This document shows, one piece after another, positions 8,309 through 16,878 of a stretch of 64,000 nucleotides of DNA (the first letter of the stretch is position 1; each line of letters starts with the position of its first letter). The position numbers were made by a program, and so were the translations under genes. This DNA is from Nocardia brasiliensis ATCC 700358 (lineage in GTDB: Bacteria; Actinomycetota; Actinomycetes; Mycobacteriales; Mycobacteriaceae), in the NCBI RefSeq assembly GCF_000250675.2, contig NC_018681.1, positions 7,192,001 through 7,256,000 of the forward strand, in the 5' to 3' direction. The notes beneath the pieces were generated by a model, which had not been told where the DNA came from, searched no databases, and worked only from the letters and a program-made list of their open reading frames with translations.

Positions 8309-8983
8309 ATGGCTGTGCCGTCATGGGAGGATCCTCAGCTCGGTGCTATGAAACGCGTAGCGCTCTGGCTAGTGCAGTCCGTCGGCGTCGGCGAGCTGTT
8401 CACCAAGTCACAGCTTCGTGAGGCGTTTCCCGGAACGTCGCAGATCGATCGGCGCATGCGCGACTTGCGTGACTTCGGTTGGCGAATCGACACCAACCGA
8501 GAGGACCCCGCGCTCGGGTCACATGAGCAACGGTTCGTAAAGCAAGGCGACCCGGTGTGGGAGCCGGGTAAGGCGACGAGGAAGGCCGGCGCAACCGTTA
8601 CTGCCGCTGAGCGGCACGCCCTGCTCATGCGCGACGGGCACAAATGTCGTTCATGTGGAATCGGTCCCGGCGAGCAGTACGCCGGAACCTACGTCACGTC
8701 GCAGCTCGATGTCGCTCGCCGTCCGGTGCGGATGCCTACGGGTGAAGTTGTCGTGCAGCTGGTGATCGAATGCAACCGTTGCCGCGTCGGAGGACGCGAT
8801 TTGACAGCGAACCTCGATGATGTCCTCACACGGGTCACCCGTTTGCCCCTCTACGAACGGAAGATGCTCGCCAGCTGGGTTGAGCAAGACTCGCGCAACT
8901 TCAGTGATGCGGAAGAATTATGGGCGGCTTACCGAACCCTGCCGGCAGACGCTCGGGAGAAGGTCCGTGCCGCTCTGCAATAA
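8309..8983 (+). CDS. Degenerate HNH-like / zinc-finger restriction-type protein
   Basis: 224-residue protein. Residues 25-62 read as a winged-helix module with QIDRRMRDLRDFGWRI, a segment I associate with actinobacterial HNH restriction endonucleases. Residues 105-160 hold CRSC (C113, C116) and CNRC (C155, C158), the zinc knuckles that frame an HNH site. Between them there is no clear HH or DH pair, so catalysis is doubtful. The start at 8309 follows GGAAGG/AGGTGG at about 8 bases. The gene lies 51 bases before the ParB-like gene and is probably co-transcribed with it and the helicase. It may be a DNA-recognition subunit, a decayed nuclease or an HNH variant. Confidence 0.6.
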   Translation: MAVPSWEDPQLGAMKRVALWLVQSVGVGELFTKSQLREAFPGTSQIDRRMRDLRDFGWRIDTNREDPALGSHEQRFVKQGDPVWEPGKATRKAGATVTAAERHALLMRDGHKCRSCGIGPGEQYAGTYVTSQLDVARRPVRMPTGEVVVQLVIECNRCRVGGRDLTANLDDVLTRVTRLPLYERKMLASWVEQDSRNFSDAEELWAAYRTLPADAREKVRAALQ

Positions 8984-9034
8984 CAACACGACGCCGCGGA
9001 CACACTACCGTTCCTACTGAGGAGAATTTGAGAC

Positions 9035-10477
9035 ATGTTCACCGACTTCGGAAGCCCACCGAACGCTGCCAGTACGCGCTCGCTGGTCGACCAGCGGGTG
9101 GAGGAGCAGCACAAAAATGCCGGCGTCGCAGAGACCCTGACTGTTGAATGGCGCGGTCGGCCGCGGCACGTCGAGGTCATCGACATGCCGCTAGAGGTAC
9201 TCTATTACAACCCCGGCACGCATCGGATTCGCGCGCAGCGAAGTCTGGATTCAGATCGCGATGCTGCCCTCATTGCAGATCCGTGGAGTTCCGAAGGGCA
9301 AGACTATCTGCGACACTTGCTGACTATTCGCCCAGCGCAGCCTGACCACCGCGACCCTGACTTCGATGCCCTGATCGACAGCCTCAAACAACACAAGCAG
9401 ATTGAGCCGGGTCTGATCACCCGCGACGGCATACTCGTCAATGGCAATACGCGCTGCGCAGCCCTTCGTGATCCCGATGCCGATATCGGTGCCACCAGCA
9501 TGCGGGTCGGCGTACTGCCGGAGTCCTGCACCTGGGACGACATAAACGACGTCGAGATTTCACTCCAGTTGCGGCCCGATAAGAGACGCGACTACTCGTA
9601 TGTCAACCGTCTGCTGGCAATAGACGAGCAAAGAGTTCAGCTTAATCGCGAGCTCTCGGCGATCGCCAAGGCGTTCCACACCACAGTCAAGGCGTGCGAA
9701 CGCGATATCTGGGTTTTTGCGCAACTACAGGATCTGATCAAACGTAGCGCCACCCCGAGGGGAGCAACTCTACGATTGATGGATTTCGAGCGCGCCCAAG
9801 AAAGACTTGCTGAGCTATATCGAACCTATGAGAAGGAATACAGCAAGAGCAAGGAAAAGGCTGACCTCCTCAAGGAAGCCCGTCTTGCCGCGATCGTGCT
9901 GGAGTTTTCCAAAACAGACGTCCGAACCATCGGAGGTGATTTCCATCGCCGGTATCTTGATAGGACATTGCCAGAGGAGTTCAAAGCGGCCGAGACTGCC
10001 ACTCCTTCTACCGTTCAGATCCCAGGCTTGAATCGATCAGTTAAGGCAGCAGGAGCAGAGGTGGCGGCGGCACGTGCATTCACTGACATCGTCCTGCGGG
10101 CGAAGACGATCGAGTCCGTGGGCACCGCGGCTTCTTCAACGGAGCATACGGCTGCGCTGAAGACCATCCAATCGGTTCGCGATGCGTTCGACGAGGCCAT
10201 CGACTTTGCAGGCCGGGACGCCCGGCTGAGGAAGAAACAGCTTGCTGCGCCTGACCGGATCGTCGAAGCCTGCAAGGATCTGGAGCAATCTATAACCGAC
10301 CTGGTGCTATCTCGGGGCAGCGCTAGTCTCGATGAGGGAGCATTCGACGATGCTCTTGTTCAGCTCCGTGCAGTCCTCGACAAAGTGGCAATTGAGGCAC
10401 AACGCACTATCGACCTCCCTGGAGAGGGACTCTCATGGCTGATCGCTGCGCTGGATATGAAGCGACCGCAGTCGTGA
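9035..10477 (+). CDS. ParB/sulfiredoxin-fold protein
   Basis: 480-residue protein. Residues 45-160 match the ParB N-terminal/sulfiredoxin fold: MPLEVLYYNPGTHRIR, then DFDALIDSLKQHKQIEPGLIT, then NGNTRCAAL. Residues 137-140 (GNTR) fit the GxxR nucleotide-binding motif of ParB-type CTPases. A helical region follows, highly charged near 265-290 (YEKEYSKSKEKAD). It overlaps the SNF2-type helicase gene, so the two proteins are probably made together and may form a complex. There is no ParA partner and no recognisable parS, so chromosome partitioning is unlikely; a DNA-loading clamp or regulator in a defence system fits better. Confidence 0.72.
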   Translation: MFTDFGSPPNAASTRSLVDQRVEEQHKNAGVAETLTVEWRGRPRHVEVIDMPLEVLYYNPGTHRIRAQRSLDSDRDAALIADPWSSEGQDYLRHLLTIRPAQPDHRDPDFDALIDSLKQHKQIEPGLITRDGILVNGNTRCAALRDPDADIGATSMRVGVLPESCTWDDINDVEISLQLRPDKRRDYSYVNRLLAIDEQRVQLNRELSAIAKAFHTTVKACERDIWVFAQLQDLIKRSATPRGATLRLMDFERAQERLAELYRTYEKEYSKSKEKADLLKEARLAAIVLEFSKTDVRTIGGDFHRRYLDRTLPEEFKAAETATPSTVQIPGLNRSVKAAGAEVAAARAFTDIVLRAKTIESVGTAASSTEHTAALKTIQSVRDAFDEAIDFAGRDARLRKKQLAAPDRIVEACKDLEQSITDLVLSRGSASLDEGAFDDALVQLRAVLDKVAIEAQRTIDLPGEGLSWLIAALDMKRPQS

Positions 10478-12309
10478 GTGATGTCAATAGCGCACCCTCA
10501 CTGCGTCTAGGCTTCGACGTCACGCGCACACGGGTCGAGCTGCGAACCGTGCCTGCCTTTCAGAGCGACTTTGCCCAGCTGACAGCTCGAATCGCGACAA
10601 GGGGACAACGCGGTCCACTCTCCGCGGAGGTCGATCTCGATGACTTTTTGGTCAATCTGAACGAGCTGGCAACCTGGATTCACCCTGACGTCGACTGGGC
10701 TCCTGATCTCATCGAGCTTGTCAACGGCGTGCTGGATGACGCTGAGACGGTAGAGCACAATCTTGACGACCGGCGTACAGGGGGTCCTGCCGCTGCTGTC
10801 CAGCCGACTGACGTCATCGACTTGCTCGGCACCGAATGGACTGCCGACCTGACCTCGTTTCAACAGCGCGACATAGCTCGATTGCTGTCACTGCGCCACG
10901 GCGCCAACTTCAGTGTCCCCGGCGCCGGCAAGACACGCGTCGCCCTCGCGGTCTATGCGGCTATGCGTGAGCGCGGGGAGGCCGAACGGCTCTTGGTCGT
11001 TGGACCGAAGTCGGCCTACGAGTCCTGGGAGTTCGAAAGCTCCACTTGCTTCAAAGAACCGCTACGCACCGGCGTGGTGGGAAACGTAGACGACCCGCTC
11101 GCGGAGCTCCGCATCGTGAACTACGAACGGCTCGACCGTTCACTGGGCAACCTGGCTGATTGGCTGCGGTCACGACCGTCGATGGTGGTGCTCGACGAAG
11201 CCCACCGTATGAAGCTCGGCGCCAGCGGCACTTATGGTTCCGCATGCCTCGCTCTCGGTCCGTTGGCGAATAGGAGGCTGATCCTTACCGGTACACCAGC
11301 CCCCAATGGGGCAAGGGATCTCGAGAACTTGCTGTCGTTCGTATGGCCAGGGCATGGGAAACGAGTGGTCACCGAGGCTGTCGGCGGTGGAGATCTCGCC
11401 TACGCGAGCACAGTTCTGCGCCCTCTGTTCACACGCACCACCAAAGACGAGCTCGGCCTGCCGCCGTTCCAGCCAAAGATCCGCTATATCAGCATGCCTC
11501 CAGTGCACGCAGAGATCTACGAGGCTCTGAAGGGCAACTTTTCTGCTCGCGCGGAAGGCTCGCGCGGCAGTATCGAAGCGCTGGGACGGGCGATGCTTCG
11601 GCTGCTCATGGCGGCCATCAGTCCTGCTCTGCTGCTGGAGGGAGCAAGCCAATACGAACCGCTCGAGTATCAACTTCCGCCGCTGGAACCTTCCCCCGAA
11701 GACTCACTTTTCGAGCTTCTGCAGAAACTTCCGAGCCTGGGGCTGTCGCCGAAGTACCAGGAGACACTGCAGATCGTTGCGGACAATACCTCCAATGGTC
11801 GCAAAACCCTGGTGTGGACGACATTCGTTCGAAGTCTTATGACCCTCGAAAAATTGCTTGAAGGCTACAACCCGGCCGTCGTCTATGGCGGTACTGTCGA
11901 TCGTGACGAACAGCTACGCCGTTTCCGCCAGGATCCAGATTGTCATGTTTTGCTGTCCAATCCTGCCACCCTAGGCGAGGGCATCAATCTCCATCAGGTT
12001 TGCCATGATGCCGTGTACGTGGACCGTGATTTCATGGCCGGGCGGTTCCTGCAGAGCTTGGATCGCATCCACCGCCTGGGCCTGGCACCTGGCACCGAGA
12101 CGCGAGTGACAATTCTGGCTACCCGCCACACAGTGGATGAAATAGTTGCGCTGCGGCTGGACGAGAAACTCGAGTTCATGGGCAGAATCCTCGATGACCC
12201 CGGCGTCCAACAGCTCGCTGACCTGCAGGAGGAACCCGCAACCGGTGCCGGTATGGACGCCGCAGATGTACGCGCGCTTCTGCGCCACCTCGACACAGGA
12301 AAAGGATAG
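10435..12309 (+). CDS. SNF2/DEAD-like helicase
   Basis: DNA translocase or remodelling ATPase of 624 residues. After a unique N-terminal domain of about 135 residues, it shows LTSFQQRDIARLL (Q-like motif), GAGKT at 163-167 (motif I), DEAH at 254-257 (motif II), LTGTPAPNG at 284-292 (motif III), LLSNPATLGEGINL (motif V) and QSLDRIHRLG (motif VI). It follows the ParB-like gene. The ATG at 10435 has GGGA 5 bases upstream, but a GTG at 10474 overlaps the ParB stop as GTGA and is an equally good start, giving 611 residues. No methylase or nuclease domain is fused. It converges on the restriction enzyme gene, leaving 22 bases. Confidence 0.88.
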   Translation: MADRCAGYEATAVVSDVNSAPSLRLGFDVTRTRVELRTVPAFQSDFAQLTARIATRGQRGPLSAEVDLDDFLVNLNELATWIHPDVDWAPDLIELVNGVLDDAETVEHNLDDRRTGGPAAAVQPTDVIDLLGTEWTADLTSFQQRDIARLLSLRHGANFSVPGAGKTRVALAVYAAMRERGEAERLLVVGPKSAYESWEFESSTCFKEPLRTGVVGNVDDPLAELRIVNYERLDRSLGNLADWLRSRPSMVVLDEAHRMKLGASGTYGSACLALGPLANRRLILTGTPAPNGARDLENLLSFVWPGHGKRVVTEAVGGGDLAYASTVLRPLFTRTTKDELGLPPFQPKIRYISMPPVHAEIYEALKGNFSARAEGSRGSIEALGRAMLRLLMAAISPALLLEGASQYEPLEYQLPPLEPSPEDSLFELLQKLPSLGLSPKYQETLQIVADNTSNGRKTLVWTTFVRSLMTLEKLLEGYNPAVVYGGTVDRDEQLRRFRQDPDCHVLLSNPATLGEGINLHQVCHDAVYVDRDFMAGRFLQSLDRIHRLGLAPGTETRVTILATRHTVDEIVALRLDEKLEFMGRILDDPGVQQLADLQEEPATGAGMDAADVRALLRHLDTGKG

Positions 12310-12331
12310 CCATGACCCTCTGTGATTTGTG

Positions 12332-13117
12332 CTACCAATCCACCAATGCCTTGGCCAGGTTTCGATAGTCCAGCAATCTCCCCTGCTTGGTTACTTCCTC
12401 CCACGCGCCCTGCTGCTCTGAACTACCATACGCAGCAACAGCATTCGACAACTCGTCGTATGCAATATGGTATGTCGCATCTACCTCGCCGGTCCCCCGC
12501 GCGATCGAGGCAAGCCGGCTCGGCAGCGGCTCTGCCGTCACGGCTACGAGATGAGGCAATCGCCCGCGGCGGTGCCTGATCATGTTGCCGTTTTCGTGAC
12601 GGATGTTCTGCACCCGATCGGAGCGAATAGTCCATTTGCATGCGATTGCAGCGTGAAGCCACGGATGCATTGTGCTGGTAGGAGTTCCAAGCAGTCCAAC
12701 CAGCACGTCGGGCTTGATCAGGTAGTCGGTGCCAAGTGTCACGCGGAGGTTCGGATCGTGGGCGATAGCAGCGTCCACACCAGCTAGATGCTGGTATTGC
12801 GCATAGCCGACGATGCTCTGTCCACGAGCGAAGTCCCATTTCCGCCCAGGATCCAGGAGCGGCAACTCGCTGACCAAGTTGGCGAGCACCATAGTCTCGA
12901 GCAAGCCACCCGGGTTCGGCGGCGGCACATCAGGCGTTGTATCTGTCGAATTCGGGTTCGGCGCACCAAGTTGCTCGAGCACATGGGCCGCCAGCCGCAA
13001 GCTCGTCGGGTTGTCGACGTCCGCGGAGTTGGGAACCCACTTCCAGCCGAGCTTGTTCTTCTTGCTCGGCTTCCAGCCCAGCAACTCCGTCCTGAACGAG
13101 GCGCTCACAGCTGGCAA
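12332..13117 (-). CDS. NgoMIV-family type II restriction endonuclease (predicted GCCGGC-type)
   Basis: Homologue of NgoMIV, about 261 residues against 286 in the prototype. Catalytic equivalents are visible: E74 (NgoMIV E70), D137 in KPD (D140), C160-K161 (C186-K187), and E175 fourteen residues after the lysine (E201). The usual SCK serine is alanine here (IACK). RSDR at 165-168 matches the R191-S192-D193-R194 loop that reads the GCC half-site in NgoMIV, Cfr10I and Bse634I. From this I infer cleavage of GCCGGC or a related RCCGGY-type site. The start is a TTG at 13117, or a GTG three codons later, about 27 bases after the vsr stop, so translation is probably coupled to vsr. Confidence 0.9.
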   Translation of the reverse strand: MPAVSASFRTELLGWKPSKKNKLGWKWVPNSADVDNPTSLRLAAHVLEQLGAPNPNSTDTTPDVPPPNPGGLLETMVLANLVSELPLLDPGRKWDFARGQSIVGYAQYQHLAGVDAAIAHDPNLRVTLGTDYLIKPDVLVGLLGTPTSTMHPWLHAAIACKWTIRSDRVQNIRHENGNMIRHRRGRLPHLVAVTAEPLPSRLASIARGTGEVDATYHIAYDELSNAVAAYGSSEQQGAWEEVTKQGRLLDYRNLAKALVDW

Positions 13118-13144
13118 ATCTAGCGTGTCCGGAGCGTCCGCTGA

Positions 13145-13657
13145 TCATCTTCGCGCCGATCCCATATGATCGCTCACATGTTCGGGTCCGTCTTCCAAGA
13201 CGCTGGTGACTGCAGTCACGCTGTCCTCCAGCGTCTCATGCTCCCAAAGGCGGACCACCCTCCAGCCGGCCTCTGCCAGAGCAACATCCGCGGCGCGATC
13301 ACGGTCCATATTCCGTCGAAGCTTTGGCGCCCAATACCATTCGTTGGTCGTCGGCTGTCGACCGTGCTCCGGACAGACGTGCCAGAAGCAGCCGTCCACA
13401 AAGACCGCGACCTTGCGGGCTGTGAAGACGATGTCGGGTCGGACCTTCATCGAGCCGAGGTCGAGCCTGAAGTCCTTGCGATACCGATAGCCGAGACGAT
13501 GCAACGCGCTTCGCAACGCGATCTCCGGCTTGGTACCTGTTCGCCGGTTGGCTCGCATGTTGCGCGAACGGCCCTCGTTGAGCGGCGCAGGGTAGAGGCC
13601 GCGCTCGTGGGCTCTGGTCCTGGCGCTGGCCGATCGTTCCTCAGTCACATCTGTCAC
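13145..13657 (-). CDS. vsr: Very short patch repair endonuclease (Vsr family)
   Basis: T:G mismatch nicking enzyme, about 170 residues, which repairs deaminated 5-methylcytosine at methylase sites. MRANRRTGTKPEIALRSALH opens the domain. RPDIVF carries the catalytic aspartate, and FVDGCFWHVCPEH carries the metal and active-site residues, including the family histidine and zinc-ligand cysteine. The tail has NMDRDRAADVALAEAGWRV as in other Vsr proteins. The GTG at 13657 is chosen; other starts are possible because no strong ribosome site is clear. It is divergent from the C5 methylase and directly upstream of the restriction gene, a usual Vsr setting. Confidence 0.92.
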   Translation of the reverse strand: MTDVTEERSASARTRAHERGLYPAPLNEGRSRNMRANRRTGTKPEIALRSALHRLGYRYRKDFRLDLGSMKVRPDIVFTARKVAVFVDGCFWHVCPEHGRQPTTNEWYWAPKLRRNMDRDRAADVALAEAGWRVVRLWEHETLEDSVTAVTSVLEDGPEHVSDHMGSARR

Positions 13658-13758
13658 AGTTCCGGGCAGGCGGGTGTGGTGCAAGAGGGTGTAGTACTGA
13701 AAGATACTCCCGCACACACCACCACTCGACCGAGGCCTCCATACCGAAAGGCACTAGC

Positions 13759-13872
13759 GTGACCGACCTTCGCACCATAGAGAGTTGCGCAAGCAAACAG
13801 ATCGTTGGGGGCGTAGTGATGGTGGATCGCGTGATGAGCCTGCTCGTTCGACGTGACGGGACGAGGACATGA
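13759..13872 (+). CDS. Small ORF coupled to the methylase (37 aa)
   Basis: Unannotated-size reading frame that starts with GTG, has GAAAGG 7 bases upstream, and ends in a TGA overlapping the methylase ATG (ATGA). The peptide begins VTDLRTIESCASKQ and ends LLVRRDGTRT, with a hydrophobic middle (IVGGVVMV). It is too short for a classical C protein. It could be a leader peptide that sets methylase translation, or a small regulator. Confidence 0.5.
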   Translation: MTDLRTIESCASKQIVGGVVMVDRVMSLLVRRDGTRT

Positions 13873-15137
13873 CTCGAAGTGGATCGAAGGGCGCGACCAA
13901 GGCGTCGAAAGAGCCCGAGTTCACCTCGATCGAGATCTGCGCCGGCGCCGGCGGGCAGGCGGTCGGCCTGCATCAGGCAGGCTTCCGCCATCTCGCACTC
14001 GTCGAGATCGATCAGTATGCGGCCAAAACTCTGGAACTCAACATCGAAGACCACCGGTTGTGGACGTGGGAGCGGAAGCACTGCGACATCCTCGAAGCCG
14101 ATGTCAAGGAGTTCGACCCCTTCGACACCACTCTCATGAAAAAGAGCTCCGGGCTACTGCGTCAGCGGGGGCTGGATCTGCTGGCCGGCGGCGTGCCGTG
14201 CCCGCCGTTCTCTCATGCGGGAAAACAACTCGGTAAACACGACGAGCGCGACCTCTTCCCTCGGATGCTGGAGCTAGTTGAGATCCTGCAACCACGGGCT
14301 GTGATGATCGAGAACGTCCGCGGACTCATGGATCCAAAATTTTCGGACTACCGCAAGTTGATTCAGGACGAGTTGGAACAACTCGACTACGTCGTCTGCA
14401 AATGGGGAGTCCTGGAAGCTGCCGACTTCGGTGTACCACAGCTCCGCCCTCGTGCAATCCTCGTCGCGTTTCGCCGTGAGGTGCTCGGAGACCTCGAATA
14501 CGTATGGCCCACTGCCACACATGAAGACCCGGTCAGTGTCCTGGAGAGCCTCGAGTCCTCCATGCTGGAACGGTTCGAAGCATACTTCGACAGTGAGCAC
14601 TCGAAGCGAGCTCACGCCGCCTACGCACAGTGGCGCAAGAAGGCGGGCGATCGCGACGCTGAGCTCAAGGGTAAGGGAGGGGGCATCGCGCCCACCCTGG
14701 TCGGCGGATCCAAGAAGCACGGCGGCGCAGATCTCGGGCCAAGCCGCGCAAAAACCGCCTGGAAGCAACTGGGCATCTCAGGCATGGGCGTCGCCAACGA
14801 CATCAAGACCTGCGCGGAGAAGCGGAGCGAGGACCGAGACCTTTTCGGTCCGGACGGTCCCATGCTCACCGTAAAACAGGCCGCTATCATTCAAGGCTTT
14901 CCGGATGAGTGGGAATTCTCAGGCGGAAAGACAGCGCAGTACCGCCAAGTGGGAAATGCGTTCCCGCCGCCCGTAGCAAAAGCCGTAGGCAAGTCGATCC
15001 TCGAAGTACTGAAAGCAGCCAAGAAGCGCGACCAGCAAAGTACTAAACGCGGCACGAAGAAGACACCTACGCCCGTCAGCCCTACCCAGGAGCAGTTCGA
15101 CCTGTTGGGTACCGACGATGCGGCAACGCTGGGCTGA
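13869..15137 (+). CDS. DNA (cytosine-5) methyltransferase
   Basis: Modification enzyme of the restriction system, 422 residues. Motif I is EICAGAGGQAVGL (22-34). Motif IV is GGVPCPPFS, with catalytic C111 and P in place of the common Q after PC. Motif VI is ENV at 148-150, motif VIII QLRPR at 191-195, motif IX LTVKQAAIIQGFPDEW, and motif X GNAFPPP at 362-368. The target-recognition region, about 215-335, contains APTLVGGSKKHGG, which I associate with GCCGGC-type methylases. It is divergent from vsr and the restriction gene. ATGA overlap with the small upstream ORF fixes the start at 13869. A low-complexity Lys/Thr-rich tail follows motif X. Confidence 0.95.
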   Translation: MTRSGSKGATKASKEPEFTSIEICAGAGGQAVGLHQAGFRHLALVEIDQYAAKTLELNIEDHRLWTWERKHCDILEADVKEFDPFDTTLMKKSSGLLRQRGLDLLAGGVPCPPFSHAGKQLGKHDERDLFPRMLELVEILQPRAVMIENVRGLMDPKFSDYRKLIQDELEQLDYVVCKWGVLEAADFGVPQLRPRAILVAFRREVLGDLEYVWPTATHEDPVSVLESLESSMLERFEAYFDSEHSKRAHAAYAQWRKKAGDRDAELKGKGGGIAPTLVGGSKKHGGADLGPSRAKTAWKQLGISGMGVANDIKTCAEKRSEDRDLFGPDGPMLTVKQAAIIQGFPDEWEFSGGKTAQYRQVGNAFPPPVAKAVGKSILEVLKAAKKRDQQSTKRGTKKTPTPVSPTQEQFDLLGTDDAATLG

Positions 15138-15169
15138 TCCGCTCGTTCACCTTCAACTCAACGCCTGAA

Positions 15170-15209
15170 GCCGAGGTCATGCGGGCAAGAGACGTCCGAT
15201 GACCTCGGC
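15170..15209. terminator. Hairpin between convergent methylase and VWA genes
   Basis: GCCGAGGTCAT (15170-15180) pairs perfectly over 11 bp with 15199-15209, 18-base loop, starting 33 bases after the methylase stop. The stop codon of the leftward VWA gene lies in one arm. Confidence 0.55.
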
Positions 15210-16598
15210 TAACTGTTTGACGTTCCGGCACTCGTGCATCGTCACGTGCTCGGCGTACACCTCAGCGGCGGAGTCGCCCGTGGACCAGGAGCGGGAGGGT
15301 TCTGGGTTCAGCCAGTAGGCGTGTTTTGCTCGGTCGCACATCACCTGGAGTGCTTCGAGGTTGGGGTTGGTGCGGTTGGTGCGGGCGTCGCCGAGGATGA
15401 GCAGGGAGGTGCGGGGGCCTAGGGCTTCGAGGTACTGATCCACAAACCCTTGGAGGGCTTCGCCGTAGTTGGAGCTGCCGTAGCGAGTTACGTTGGCTTC
15501 GCGGATGATTCGGGCGGCGAGGCCGGTGGTGGGTGGGTCGCCGGGGGTGAAGTGGGGGGTGATTTCGTCGCAGGTGTCGATGAAGCCGAAGCTGCGGACC
15601 TTGGTGAATTGGTCTTGCAGGGCTTGGACGAGTTGGAGGGTGAACTCGGAGAAGCCGGTGACGGAGCCGGAGAGGTCGGCGAGGACTACGAGGTCGGGGC
15701 GGCCGTGTTTGCGGGCGCGCAGGACGGGGTCGATGGGGACGCCGCCGGTGGCCATGGAGCGGCGCAGGGTGCGGCGCATGTCGATGTGGCCGCGGACGGA
15801 TTTGCGGCGGCGGGCGGCCAGGCGGGTGGCCAGTTTGCGGGCCAAAGGGTTTACGAGGCGGCGCATTTCGGCGAGGTCCTGTTCGCGGGCGCCGAGGAAA
15901 TCGATTTGGTCGGAGCTGGTGTCGACGCCGCGGCGGGCGATGTATTCGGTGCCGCGGAGTTGGGCGGAGCGCAGGCGGGCCTCGGATTGGACGGCGGTGC
16001 GGAATCTGTTGAGGCGGCGGTTGGCTTCGATGGTGTGGACGGTGCTGTCGAGGGGCGACGAGCCGCCCATCTCGGCGGCGACACGGTCCACAAGCTCTTC
16101 GGGGCGAAGGGATTTCATGGTCAGGTAGGAGGACCAGCCGGCGCCGGACGCGGTGGTGACGGGTGTGCTGGATTGTCCGGAGCCCGCTCCCCCATAGGTG
16201 CCGAGTTCGGTCAGCGCCTGGCGGGCGAGTTCGGCGGTCGCTTGGGGATCGTCGTCAGCCAGCGCAGCCACCAGGCGATCCCGCAGCGAGGCAATGGATT
16301 CCGGGGTGGCGGGCATCGACGCCTGCGGCTGCTCGGTGGTCAGGAAATAGAGATCGAAGAGCTGGTCGAAGACGGCGCGCTGGCCGTTGCGGCGCAGCAG
16401 GCACGCCGCCATCCCGGAACGCAGCCGGTTGCGGTCGGACAAACCGAGCGCGACCATTGCCGCTGCGGCGTCGAGGGTTTCGCTGGGACCGGCCGTGATG
16501 CCGTGATCCCGCAACAACCCCACGAACTCGACCAAACGGTCCGTCATCGTCTCGGGCGGTTGCGGTGCGGTGTCGGCTCGCCGCGCGGAAGAGGTCAT
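15177..16598 (-). CDS. VWA domain-containing protein, CoxE-like
   Basis: 473-residue cytoplasmic protein. The first 300 residues are helical with a long basic stretch (RKLATRLAARRRKSVRGH). The C-terminal 200 hold a von Willebrand A domain with the metal-site motif DLSGSV in VVLADLSGSVTGFSEF and the later GDARTNRTNP. The ATG at 16598 has CAGGA about 8 bases upstream. It follows a MoxR-type ATPase gene on the same strand, a pairing repeatedly seen for metal-insertion or complex-assembly chaperones. The cofactor or client is unknown here. Confidence 0.85.
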   Translation of the reverse strand: MTSSARRADTAPQPPETMTDRLVEFVGLLRDHGITAGPSETLDAAAAMVALGLSDRNRLRSGMAACLLRRNGQRAVFDQLFDLYFLTTEQPQASMPATPESIASLRDRLVAALADDDPQATAELARQALTELGTYGGAGSGQSSTPVTTASGAGWSSYLTMKSLRPEELVDRVAAEMGGSSPLDSTVHTIEANRRLNRFRTAVQSEARLRSAQLRGTEYIARRGVDTSSDQIDFLGAREQDLAEMRRLVNPLARKLATRLAARRRKSVRGHIDMRRTLRRSMATGGVPIDPVLRARKHGRPDLVVLADLSGSVTGFSEFTLQLVQALQDQFTKVRSFGFIDTCDEITPHFTPGDPPTTGLAARIIREANVTRYGSSNYGEALQGFVDQYLEALGPRTSLLILGDARTNRTNPNLEALQVMCDRAKHAYWLNPEPSRSWSTGDSAAEVYAEHVTMHECRNVKQLAEVIGRLLPA

Positions 16599-16878
16599 GC
16601 CGCTATCCTGCGGACGGGCTCGCTCCTGCGGGCTTCGCCGGCACCGCGGAAGGCGGTTGCACCGCCCCCACTTCTCCGGCAACAAAGCCCACCCGAACAC
16701 CCGAACGTGCACACATCCGGTCCATGCGCGACCAGGCGCACGCCTCGGCCGGTAGTGGTTACGGCACCACGACCGGCGTGACGCATCGCCGCTGCGGCGT
16801 GACCGCTTTCGCGACGGACGGCACTCATGCTGGAGTGCACCCGCCCATCCTCCCGCAACTGACGTGCACCGCGGACCG
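16599..16878. other. 280-bp gap between the ATPase and VWA genes
   Basis: No gene is convincing. A GGCGGT-TGC-ACCGCC hairpin lies at 16652-16666, and the segment near 16615-16640 has the cgctcgct/gcgggc character of dispersed actinobacterial REP-like sequences. Confidence 0.4.
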
